Source: Pteria penguin (lineage: Eukaryota > Mollusca > Bivalvia > Pterioida > Pteriidae). Taken from it: a stretch of DNA of 64,000 bases. How positions within the stretch are numbered: position 1 is the stretch's first letter; the number at the start of each line of letters is the position of its first letter. Shown in pieces: positions 27,101 through 38,500 of this stretch. The stretch spans positions 26,631,841 through 26,695,840 of the forward strand of contig CM068583.1 of NCBI GenBank assembly GCA_035048485.1. Reading direction: 5' to 3'. Both the position numbers and the translations under genes were made by a program. The notes beneath the pieces were generated by a model. The model made no database searches. It saw only the letters and a list, made by a program, of their open reading frames with translations, and was not told the origin of the DNA.

Positions 27101-30100
27101 GAAAACATTTCTAAAGACACACAAAGGTGTGATAATGAGACTTTATTCGATAAATTTCAATAAAACTCTTTACAGTATTGAGAACATCTTGAATGAGTTG
27201 GAGCTCTCCCATCAGTCTGATGTGAACCGGGGAGCTAGAATTGAGAGAGCCTGTGGAATGTTGTTGGAGAACAGAGTCAGAGTCCAACAGTCTGTCCGAC
27301 ATCCTTCGCAATGTATCAGGAAGCTTACGAAAAACATCAAAATCTGTGTGCACATCAAAAAACTGCAAAATATAAAATACATTCTATATACTGACCTGAT
27401 TTATATTCCATAATAGTGTAAAGGCATACATAAACTAGAGCATGTTTATGAAACATATGCGCTGGCTCTGGACTTTTTTCATAGCAGCCACTTAGCTTTA
27501 GCTACCCCACTTTTCTAAAGCTACCGTTAATTAAAGTTTTTTTGAGTCATGACTCCTATAAATATTACCAGTAGTGACCTTGACCTTTGACCTACTGACC
27601 TTAAATCAATGGGTATCTTCCCCTGCGATAAAATTTAAAAGATTTAAATATAATCTGTATAGGATGCATGATGTTTAATTTCTCATTTGCACTAATAGTG
27701 GTGATTTTAACCTTTGTCCAACTGATCCCAAAATTAAGACATCTTTCCATTTTCTATGTCTTTTTATCCAAATGTAGGTTGAAATGAAAGCAACTTACTT
27801 GATTTATCACTTAGAAACCAATAAATAGAATCTTTTTTTTCTAAGTTGTGACCTTGAACTTTGACCTAAATATCAATAAGTATCTCTCTCTTTTAATAAT
27901 TATTAATATATTCAAATATGATCTAGAAACGAAATGTGTTACCGAAGACAGAAAAAGGAAACACTTTATTGCCTTGACCATATTCGTGGGGGTATAACTA
28001 GACCTCTCTGCTGTCGGACATATTTAGGGTAGATGAGGCAAGATTCAAGTCTAATATTTGTTTGTAAATTCTGTAATCGTTTTGAATAAATGGAAGGAAT
28101 TCATTATTAAGATCTTGGTATTTTGAAAGATAGTGAGTAAGAGGCAGAGAAATCTATATACATGTACATGTAGACTGCATTAAGAAAACAGGTAAAACCT
28201 CCGAAATCTTCAGAGTTTTAGTCATTGAATCAAATATAATGACATATCTAGATAATAACAAAACTGACTTTTCAAATGAAAGATATTAATATATATCAAC
28301 ATGAAATATTTTCCCAACAGATTTATTATCCATGATAGAAGAACTTCTTACATTATTATCCATTCCAGCATCAACAAGAAGGGGGTTCCTGTCGAAAAAA
28401 GCACTCTGAATTGTGTTCATTAAGTAGCTAGTATCAATGGAAGGAACATCCTACAAAAGATATCCATGTACAGAGTTTTAATCTAAATCTCGAATTCATA
28501 TGTGAGAAATTTCTATTACATTATTTGATTCACATAAACTGTAAAAGTACAATACATGTATAATATTCATTACCTAAACAAAGAATATTGCATATTTATT
28601 GATATCACAGAACAAAATATAGAATTAAAATAAAGCTCATGCAGTATAATAAAAATAGGAACAAATATGTCTCTCTTTAATACCAAGTTGTCTTTGGCAC
28701 AAAAAACAGCACAAAAGTACTTCTACTTCATTTAAATACTTACAGAGAATACTGGAAATTTAGCAACATTCTTAATTTTCATGGGATTCTGGTCCATGTT
28801 ATTGTGACCTAATACTGATACTAATACATTGGCTTTGGGACGCTTGAAGAGGGAACCCTGGGCTATTCCTTTCCAGCCTATATCCTAAATAGAAAATGGA
28901 TGTGAATAGAATTTTCTCTTTTGAAGCGTTCACATATACATATAACTAAATAATATTTATCATATAATTCTAACTTTTTCTAGTACATAATTCAGTAAAC
29001 AAAATGTGCAATAACATATACTGTGCAGGGTATCTTTTTTATTCATGACATTTTTCCTCATTAAAAATATCTTAGATTACCTTCACTTCATTATAATCAA
29101 AACGTAACAAAGACCAAAAACAACTGCAAATAAGATCTTAACAGATTCATATTAGTCATAATACCATGAATGTAGATAATTTACAGATGGACAGACAACA
29201 CACACATGTATGTACATTTAGCTTTTTTAATAATTCTCCAACAATAATCACAATCAGCAACTTTTGTTTGTTGTTCCAAGTTTGTTTTCTGTTCTCATCA
29301 TGCCAAGATTATTTCACTCATTATATGCCAGCAAAAAGAATCAATTACTGTTATCATATCAGCAGGAAAAGTGCACAGTTCATCACAGTTCAATATTTAA
29401 CCTGCTGCCCAGTACTCCCATACAATGCAATTGGCAGCAATGAATCTTTGACATGTCAATTCCAGCATAACTTGACTGGGCACAGATTTAACGTCCTGGG
29501 ACTAGTTAAGCTTACCAATGGATAAAGTTTGAGAGACAATTTGATTTCTAAGATTTCTGTGTAAATATCTAAACTGCATTACAATGCTGGATTCGTATGC
29601 TACAAAGAAGTACACCGATTATGACTTAAGACTGCTCATTTCAAAGATATAAAGTCCAAAGAAATGTGGAAAAAAAATTCTAAAATTTGATTTTGGAAGG
29701 GAACCAAAATGACAATACGTCTTCACTCATCCCTCTAGATCATTTCTATGCATTCTGTTTGTCTCTGTATACAGCCCGTATGAAAAAGAATATTGTTAAA
29801 GGAGGGAACTCTTTTGTGACCTACTTTTGACTATGGTGGCACCACCTGTAAAGAGGTCTGGACGAAAACAACAGAATTTGAAGAGGATCTTAATGACTTA
29901 TTTCTAATAAGATTTATTAAAATCCTTCAAACAGTTTTGTAGAAAAAGTTGAAAATGTGAAAAATGCCCAACCCCCCCCCTTTTTTTTTTGAAGTCTTAA
30001 ACTTAAAATTGCCTAATTTCATATGTTGAGTGTTGAGAAACATCTAAAAAATTATTTAGATGTGTAAAAAAATAAAAAACAATTTTTTTACCACAGCTGG

Positions 30101-33100
30101 ATTTGAACTGCTACTCTCCATATTTCAATTACCAAGTGGTATATGTACCATTGAGAGACCTACTTTTTAGACATGGTGGCATTATCTGTTAACCAATTTG
30201 GATGAAATTTACCAAATTGATAGAGGACATTTAGCACTTCATGTATTCTATGTTTCATTAAAATCTTTCAAGTGGTTTTGTAGAAAAAGTTGAAAATGTG
30301 AAAAATGGCCACCCCCCCCCCCCCCCCCCCCCCCTTTTTTTTGGAAGTTTTAAAAAATTCATGAAAAATCAAAAAATTGAGATAATGACAAAATTCTTTC
30401 ACAATAATATTCCTTACCACAATTATGATCAAAATAGTCATTAAGAAATCATTAATATCAATTAACTGAAAAACATGACACTTTTCTTCATTGAAATGAC
30501 TAAGTCCAGAAACATGTCAAAAAAGCGTAAATTTCTATTTGACGGATCTTAACCATGAACACAATTTTTAATAACCCATCTTTATAGATTGTTGAAATGC
30601 AATTAGTTTCCCCATTTATGTACTGGTTCTGGAGGAGAAGATGTTTGAAGAGGGGTACCGTTTTGAGCACCTTTGGCCCCGCCCTGGATCCACCCCTGAG
30701 GGAATCTGGATCCTGAACACAATTTTAGTAGGGAACCTTGAGTACATCATTTACACAAAGTTTGATCCAAATCTGTAATGTAGTTCCAGAGAAGAAGTCG
30801 AAAATGTGAAAAAGTTAACGACGGACGACGACGCCGACGACGGACGGCGCACTATGACTATAGCTCACTTGAGTCTTTGGCTCAGGTGAGCTAAAAAACC
30901 ATGTTTTGACTTAGAAGAGGCAAAAGGTAAATTATTATCTTGTGAAGATCATGTACATGTGACAAGATTCAGAAAGCCATATACCATATGCAAGTTTTTC
31001 ATGAAAAATCTAATAAGAATATCCATCAAATATCAAAACATTAACTGAAACTTAATTAATTTCAAATTTTCAAATTGGAGAACAAGGTACACAAAAGCAA
31101 AATTCCTAAAAGTATATATACCCCAGGTGTAGGTACTCCAAGAGTGTGAGATATTACATTTGGTAAATCACTTGTTTGCAGTTTTTCTGGTTGCTGTTGA
31201 AAATGTACGTAAGAAGGTGCATGCGTAACTATCAACTCCTGGCTACAAACAAATCCTGCAAAAAGATATTGAAATATTCATGTTTACAGTGGTACAAGAA
31301 ATTAACTTCACACTATACAATGATACATTCACAGTTTTAAAATATGTCTTTAGGTGAATGTTTAAGACATAGAGTACAAGAAATCCATTGACCTACAACA
31401 GATACATGTACATGTACGTCTCCTGACCCACTCCCATGCTATTACTGAAGACAGAGAAAGATATTTACACTGAACTTCATTAGGGTGATGTGCTGTATCA
31501 AGAATTTTGAAAGTGGATGTTTCTACTCTTTCCATAAATAAAACTTTTGTTGAGGAAAAGGAAAACTGCACCGATAGAAATCATACTTAACATCCCCTCC
31601 CTCTTTTCTTGGTAAAATGATCCAATGATAGGGGAAAAGGTTGGGCTGGGGTTCTCAGTATTCCACATTTTTTCCCATTTTACGGGTACATGATGTGACA
31701 TGTAGGAGCATTATTGGACAAATGCAGTTTTACTGTAATGTCATAATTCAAGCATTGTCATAATGGCCTTAGCATTTCATTTGGGGAAATTTATGTGCAA
31801 TTTTAAATCAAATTAGGGGAAAATAGACTAACGTAATGATGTATACAATAGACAAAAAGTATATATTAAGAACTGTATTTATTTTTGTTTACAAATTACA
31901 AAAGCAGCTGCCTGTCTTTAAATGTTTTAAAAAGATCAACTATTGTTTCATAGTGATTAGCCTTCCTCCTTGGCCCACAGGGGCAACCTTACATTGAGAA
32001 ATTCCCAAGACCTAATCCATATTAGATAGGTACCTATTGATGTATTACTAGTCTATTAAAGATTAGGTCTTAGGAATTTCTCAATGTAAGGTCACCCCTG
32101 TGCTGGGCCATTACTGTTCCACTTGAACAAGAATGGCCAGGGGTCAATGTTGGAGTCAATCTCTCTTGACTGTTGCTGATAACCGTTTTCCTATTGATCT
32201 TACATGTATATTTCATTACATGCCAGACATGCCATAATTTGCTGTTAAAATTTGCATCATTTTACTCTGATGTCACTATGCTAGCATTAACGTCATTATG
32301 AGAAGTAACATGTCTGGCATAAGCCTGATAAGGGCCGGCCTTTTCATCGTGTAAATTAAGCAAAATATCTATTATGTCAGGAAGAGGGTCAGAAATTGTT
32401 TCTTTATTTTGGAAAAGTCCAAATTGGGAAAAAAGAAGACTTTTTTCAATTGGGAAAACATTTAATATCGGCCTCAATTACATAACTGTCAAAATGTAAA
32501 AAAGCCCTGATATTTCATCTTGTTGATGTTAAAGACGTTTTCATGATAATTGCTGAGCTATGTTCAGTACATTCAAATTTAGTAGCTAACCTCCCGGAAT
32601 GGCTATTGCGCATATACAAATAATAAGAACACAGTTATCATGAAAAGGTCTCAAGATGAACTCAAGATGACCAAGACTTAGTACATTATAATAATAACAA
32701 ATATCAATATTTCATGTTACTGATTAATAACTAGGTATTGTAGAATTCAAGAATGATATTAAGTTCAAGACATAAAAATATGACCATTTTGCTCTTCGTG
32801 TACTATTAGTATACACCGGTGTGCAGATGACTAATTCAGATTTCGTAACAAAACTGTAAATTAGGACAGCACATGAGATGTTATGAATTGCAAAGACAAG
32901 TCCAATTAGTATTACTGGATCTACGATCACAAACTTAAAACATGTGAACGATATCAAGACTAAACATAAGGACATACGGGCATCAAGCTGCTATGGTCCA
33001 CGACAACAGAAGTATTTCTATATTTCCCATTGAATGATAAGGAATGACAAAAAGTAATCGATTTCAGAGAAAATATATGCATATATTATGTTCATATAAT

Positions 33101-33186
33101 CAGTCCAAATGTCACAAATATGAAAGATTACCCAATATCGATAAGATATTCAGCCAGATCAATATATTTTGCATCTTGTCCACCAT
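24109..33186 (-). CDS. ATP6AP2: ATP6AP2, renin receptor / V-ATPase accessory protein 2 (8 exons)
   Basis: ATP6AP2 is a type I membrane protein that aids V-ATPase assembly and, in vertebrates, binds (pro)renin. Exons in transcript order: 33132-33186, 31122-31255, 28744-28884, 28352-28450, 27174-27362, 26662-26811, 24664-24780, 24109-24300. All junctions are GT/AG and in phase, giving 358 aa against 350 in human. Residues 1 to about 19 form a signal peptide (hydrophobic ILIWLNILSILG). The lumenal domain follows. RKVR at 285-288 sits where vertebrate proteins carry the furin-type site, preserving the minimal RxxR. The transmembrane helix is about 313-336. The tail contains WNMDPGRDSIIYRMT (337-351), nearly identical to the vertebrate C-terminus and the most diagnostic block. 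The last intron separates the protease-site exon from the membrane exon. Introns hold a 155-bp tandem array and other repeats. Confidence 0.97.
25745..26560. repeat. Tandem array, about 155-bp units, in an ATP6AP2 intron
   Basis: Five units carry 'aacaaagggcaataactcct', 'aaattatgcaaga', 'tcttgcacactgcacttctc' and 'atattgatatctctta'. The second follows the first after only about 70 bp. The array ends with a 'ggacggatggacgtacg' plus 'acagacagatgaacgg' tail, commonly seen at the end of mollusc repeats. Confidence 0.9.
27535..27985. repeat. Diverged 'gaccttgacctttgacct' repeat in ATP6AP2 intron
   Basis: Two or three loose units with 'tgaccttgacctttgaccta' and 'tcaat(g/a)(g/a)gtatct' occur at about 100-150 bp spacing. 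Similarity to other arrays in the window is only at motif level. Confidence 0.45.
29815..30895. mobile_element. Non-autonomous repeat with hairpin end, in ATP6AP2 intron
   Basis: Two similar halves start near 29815 and 30155 ('gacctactttt', 'atggtggca', then 'gtagaaaaagttgaaaatgt' and a polyC/polyT tract). The right end runs 'gacgacgacgccgacgacgg' and then an inverted repeat, tagctcacttgag...ctcaggtgagcta (30860-30892). The structured end suggests a mobile unit; its class is not determined. Confidence 0.55.
31971..32110. mobile_element. Palindromic MITE-like element
   Basis: The ends tggcccacaggggcaacctt and ggtcacccctgtgctgggcca are inverted. The arms continue through 'acattgagaaatt' and 'aagacctaat', so each is about 46 bp. 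It lies in ATP6AP2 intron 1. Confidence 0.75.
32191..32336. mobile_element. MITE-like element, copy 1 ('gccagacatg' family)
   Basis: The arms share atgccagacatg / catgtctggcat. The interior 'ttttactctgatgtcactat' recurs as its reverse complement at 50645-50790. It lies in ATP6AP2 intron 1. Confidence 0.7.
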
Positions 33187-34301
33187 TTTGTATAAACATG
33201 TGACCTTATGATATGACGCGTGGAGTCATGTGATAAAGTAATTTCGATCACCCGCGAAAATTTGAACGCTAGATCTAGTAAATGAATCATTCTGACACGC
33301 TAGTATACAGTATAGATTTCGAATAACGATTGATGTCTATCTATTCAATTTAGTTACTGATAGACTAGAGGCTCTAGTAGATCTAGTAGATTAACCAGCT
33401 AACCACATCGTTTTAAAAAATGACCTCTGAACATTCTAAATAATGATATTGTAAAACTGCATGTATGACACATTTCCTCATTTTCTACATGTCGATCTAC
33501 AAGTTTTGGAAAATGATTTTAATGCATTATCAACATGTAGTTTAGCGTCTGTGGTAAATCATTCATAGTCATGATAAATCATGTACATAGTACTGAAAGA
33601 GCAGAGACATGGACTACTTTAAATAAAGTAGTCTATGCCTTTGTGAATGAGGTATATTTCATAACGTTAAATAATTATTTCATTTGATATCAGTGTTAAC
33701 ACGTACTATAAATCTCTTAACAAACTTTATTTCAAGTTATTCGCTTTATTATTCCGACGCAAAATTTTATACGAGGCACTAACGTTAACTTTGAAACAGG
33801 GATATGTTCTTAGGTTTGAAATACGCAGTTCTTCTGATGCTTATCATTTTACATGTTGTAATGCAGATGCCCCCATGAGTTTCACAGTGAAGTAGCCTAT
33901 TATTCCATTTCAAATCGAACATGCTAATCAGTGGAGGATCCAGGATGGTGGAAAAGGGGAGGGGGAGCACATATGTACTAGTTAAACTACTCAGCCATTT
34001 TAGGTGCCAACTCTGGATTTTTACTAGTAAATATGTGGCGAAAGGGGGGGGGGGCGACCCCTCTATATCCGCAAACTGCAAATTTAATATTCATTGATGA
34101 AAAAAGTGATATATAAGCATAAATCTTATGAAGTATGTAAAAGCATTTATTCATCTGCTCAATAGCAACATGTTCAGTTCACAATGTTTCACACAATATA
34201 CAAGCCTGCGTTAACTTTGCTCTAAAAGAGGATACATGCAGTATTCGTAGAAAAGGTTTCGACTGCTTGGAAAAGGTGGAAGGGGAGTAGAAAGGAGCCT
34301 C
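33187..34301. other. Intergenic region between divergent ATP6AP2 and SLC23A (first part)
   Basis: It should contain the ATP6AP2 promoter, just upstream of 33186 on the minus strand. No TATA box is evident. A short palindrome 'ggactactttaaataaagta' lies near 33612. No gene is supported. Confidence 0.4.
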
Positions 34302-34461
34302 GGAGTGTAATAACAGTTACAGACTGGGCACTGGGGTTGAAGGAGTGTAATAACAGTTACAGACTGGGCACTGGGGTTGAAGGAGTGTAATAACAGTTAC
34401 AGACTGGGCACTGGGGTTGAAGGAGTGTAATAACAGTTACAGACTGGGCACTGGGGTTAAA
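34302..34461. repeat. Four tandem copies of a 40-bp unit
   Basis: Units start at 34302, 34342, 34382 and 34422. Each contains ggagtgtaataacagttaca and gactgggcactggggtt. They are essentially identical apart from one base in the last, so the array is young. Confidence 0.97.
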
Positions 34462-34609
34462 GTCATTCCCGTTCGACCTCGGGGAAGAGTTTGCGTTCAT
34501 TTCTTGTTAGTTGTGATTTGTTTTATTATATATTTTTTTCTCATATTAGCCTAGTTTACAGTTCATTGACCATAAGACCGGGATCTTTCATCCATTCTTG
34601 TGTTCGAAA

Positions 34610-35235
34610 TTTGGTTAAATGGTGTGCCTCTATATACATAACCTTCTCGTACATGCGGTCATTTTGTTACACTTTGTGCCACTATATACATAGCCTCCTC
34701 ATATGACCGTAATTATTTTTTTTACACTTTGTGACACTATATACGTAGCCACCTCGTATGACCGTAATTTATTACACTTTGTGCCACTATATACATAGCC
34801 TCCTTATACGGCCGTAATTGTGTTACACTTTATGCCACTATATACATAGCCTACTCGTATGGCCGTAATTTTGTTACACTTTGTGCCACTATACATATAG
34901 CCTACTCGTATGGCCGTAATTTTGTAATTTTGTTACGCTTTGTGCCACTATATACATAGCCTCCTCATATGGCCGTAATTTTGTTATGCTTTGTACCACT
35001 ATATACATAGCCTCCTCATATGGCCGTAATTTTTGTTACACTTTTTGCCACAATATATATATATATAGCCTCCTCATATGGCCGTAATTTTGTTATACTT
35101 TGTGCCACTATATACATAGCCTCCTCATATGGCCGTGATTTTGTTACACTTTGTGCCACTATATACATAGCCTCCTCATATGGCCGTAATTTTGTTACAC
35201 TTTGTGCCACTATATATAGCCTCCTCATACAGCTG
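34610..35235. repeat. Tandem array, about 50-bp units, upstream of SLC23A
   Basis: About twelve units read 'tgccactatatacatagcct' then 'cctcatatggccgtaatttt' and 'gttacactt', with length variation (45-62 bp) and point changes. It ends about 350 bases before the SLC23A start codon. Repeated reading frames on both strands are products of the repeat, not genes. Confidence 0.95.
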
Positions 35236-35584
35236 TACTGACTTTTAAATGCATTTCACGCGTGGCATTGAATTTCTAAAACAACAATAATAAAAAGATG
35301 TCAGGTATCGTGCAAATAATTTGAATGAGAAACAGTTGAGAAATAAGGGAATTTTCCTCCACATTGTAATAAATGTGGGAGGATGAAAAGTAAAGCAGCT
35401 CACTCGTGAAACTTACTAAAAGGACAAACAACTTTGCAATTCCTAACCTAGAATTGTTGGTTGTCATGATGTCCAATACAAAATACATATATTATCTGTT
35501 AAGACTAATCCACCTTGACGCCGCTGAGTATAGGGGAGAAATAGTTGGCACACTTTAACCTACATATAATCGTATTACAAAAAC

Positions 35585-38500
35585 ATGGACAGAAATTATA
35601 TGTCTGGAACACCAGATCACTTTGCAGCTGTCAGTACCGGTTTCCATGGTGAGCTTGAAGCGAATAATGGAGATTTTCCTGACATCGGTGTAACATCTAC
35701 GGAAATGATAAACAGTACGGTATGTTCACATAACTGAAATTTTACTCAGGTAAATCACATTGAGATAGAATTTATTTTATAAATTGAAAGCCTCTCGAGT
35801 TTGTCATTATTGCTACTGGTTCTGTTTAAGAGCATTAAAATGTGCATTTATACCTAAAGTCTAATGTATATTGTGTGCATGACATTGAAAAGGAAATGTT
35901 TGAAACTCAAACCGCAAACAGATTTGCACCTTTACTCATGATTTATGTAAATTTGTAATATACAGTGATGACACTGACATATCCAGGCAAGTAATCCTGA
36001 TGATAGATTTACTGTATTGTTATTTTTTTTTTCATCTCAGTAATGAATGTAAATGAAGGGAAAAGCTTTCTAGGTAAACACAACATTAATCATTTTAGGA
36101 TATAACATGAAGAACATTCGGAGAGCTGCATTGTTGAACTAAATACATATATTATCTGCATGAATGTTTCCTTGTAACACGTTGAAGATTGATGTAACAT
36201 TTTTTTTCCTATTCATAAATCGTAAGAGTACCACCACCACCACCACCACCACCACAACAACAACAACAACAACAACAACAATTAAAGTATTACAGGTATG
36301 AATAACAATAACCGTAACTTTAAAAAATCCTATAAATCTGATGAGGACAACAATACAGGGTAGTTCAGGTCTACACGGTTTTTATCGTTTTGTCTCAGAC
36401 ATCGGGCATACATGTTAAACCCACTTGACCAATTAATCAGGTGGCACAAACTCACAAGACCAGAGTAGCGAGATTTTCAAACTGTGAAAAGGGGATAATA
36501 TATCTAAAATTCATTCAAGGCAGCGAGGTGATGAGTTCTTGGTCTCTTTATTCATCAGTTAAGTGATATGTTAGCAATATAACTACTAAAATGTATTTCA
36601 TATTTAAAGTATGTTCTTGAAAGATAAGGGAAATGCAGATTCGCATTTAGATTTGCGGTATAAACGGTTTTATGTGTTTTGTTGCCATAAAGTTTCCGGA
36701 TTTTTTACTTGCGAATTACCTCCGAGATAATTAATAACACCTGAAAATCTTCCGAGGGCAGAAACAAATTTTGAATTTCTCAGGTCATGAAATCTTACTT
36801 GAAACGCTCGCCAACAATTGAAATACGTAGAACAACAACAGAAACAAAACTACCATAACTAACAACAGTAAAACCAACAAAAACTACAATAACATCATCA
36901 GCATTAGCAACATTAACATCAACAATAGCAATAACAACAATTTCTGTGCATTTCGTAATACAAAATATGTACTTAAGATGAAAGGGGAAATTAGGGGAAA
37001 TGCAGATTTTCATTTTGGTGTTAATCAGAACATGGCATCAACAGACATACCACAAAAGAAGACATCAACAGCAATTTTAGCAGGACTTCAATATAAAGTG
37101 GACGACAACCCTCCATGGCCAACTACAGTCCTTCTCGGATTCCAAGTAAGAAGTTCCTACTATATTTATTTATTGCCAAAATTCAAGATAAGGGAAATAT
37201 GAAAATGATTAGATCTCTAAATTATTTTATCTTATAGGTACAAACAGATAGCAGTTTTGTTTTGTTCTATGTGTGTTTGTGTGTTTGTATGTGTGTGTGT
37301 TTGTTTTGTTTTTTTTTTCCTTTGCTTTGCAAAGTAGGGAGAGGTTTGCTAATTTGAAGACGTTTTGTTAGATTTAGTTTGCTCTCTGTAGGTATAAACG
37401 CAGACTTATGTCATTGCCTAATGTAAACACTGACTATGTGTACTGACCATTCTCTATTCCATTATACAGCATTACTTACTACTACTGAGCTCTAACCTGG
37501 CTACGCCTGGAATAGTGGCTACCATTATGTGTGCTAAGGGAGATACTGAAGTAGCAGCCACAATGCTGGGCAGTATGTTGTTCGCATGTGGAATTTGTAC
37601 GCTCCTTCAAACATGGCTGGGGGCAAGGTTAGTGGGTATTTATAGAATAATAACATCACGATATTTATATGCTGTATATATTGCCATAGCAAAACAAATA
37701 ACAAAAATTCAATTAATGAATAGATAAACGAATAATTAAACATTTAACATGCAGACAAAAAAGGATTGAAGAGAAATTCGGATGGTCATTATATCGTATT
37801 GATGTGTGTCGCAATGTACTGAAAATGAGTTTAATGGGACACTAGATGCAATATTGCAATCAAATCAAAATGTAAATTGAAGTACTAGTAATACCTATTT
37901 TTGTATTCAGATTACCTATTGTTCAATGTCCTGCATTTGCCTATATAGTACCAATGCTGACTCTTGTAGACGTAGACAAATCTATCTGTTTACAAAATAA
38001 TTCATCAGCTAATGGTAAGTTTGTCAAGATATAAGAAATAAGCTCTGACTTAGAAGAACACAAGCTCCGAAATACCTTGTTACAACTAATGTGCATATCC
38101 ATAACTTTATCATTTATTTAAAAGAATGTGAAAAGGTGTTGACTTCGTACACTGGAATGTTGCTATTTTGATATAATGTAAAGCGGAGAAGAGAATGCAT
38201 TTCTTTATTCAAAATGAGGGGCAGGCTTGGTGTAGTGGTTGAGCGCTTGGCTTGAGGCACCGACGATCCGGGTTCGATTCCCGGGTTGCGCAACTATGTT
38301 TAGGAAGTTCCTGCCTACTTCAATCAACCGCTCTAATTATGTAGGTGCTGCCATTCTGCATTTCAATCGAATATTCTTTTGATGTTTTTGATGAGCTTAT
38401 TATATCTTCTGCATGCTGGCACAATTTGTCATACAGATGAGTTAGTTGTCTTCTTTATTTCAATTTTTATTGGAAATCATACAAAAGTATGAATTTATCA

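Noticed and set aside
29166..29525. 119-codon plus-strand frame
   Set aside because: Antisense inside an ATP6AP2 intron, with biased composition and no recognisable motif.
34610..35235. Regularly spaced repeats resembling a CRISPR array
   Set aside because: The whole unit is repeated, with no unique spacers. Unit length varies and the context is eukaryotic with introns.
38217..38292. Possible functional tRNA gene
   Set aside because: tRNA-like head only; it continues into an unrelated body and lies inside an SLC23A intron.
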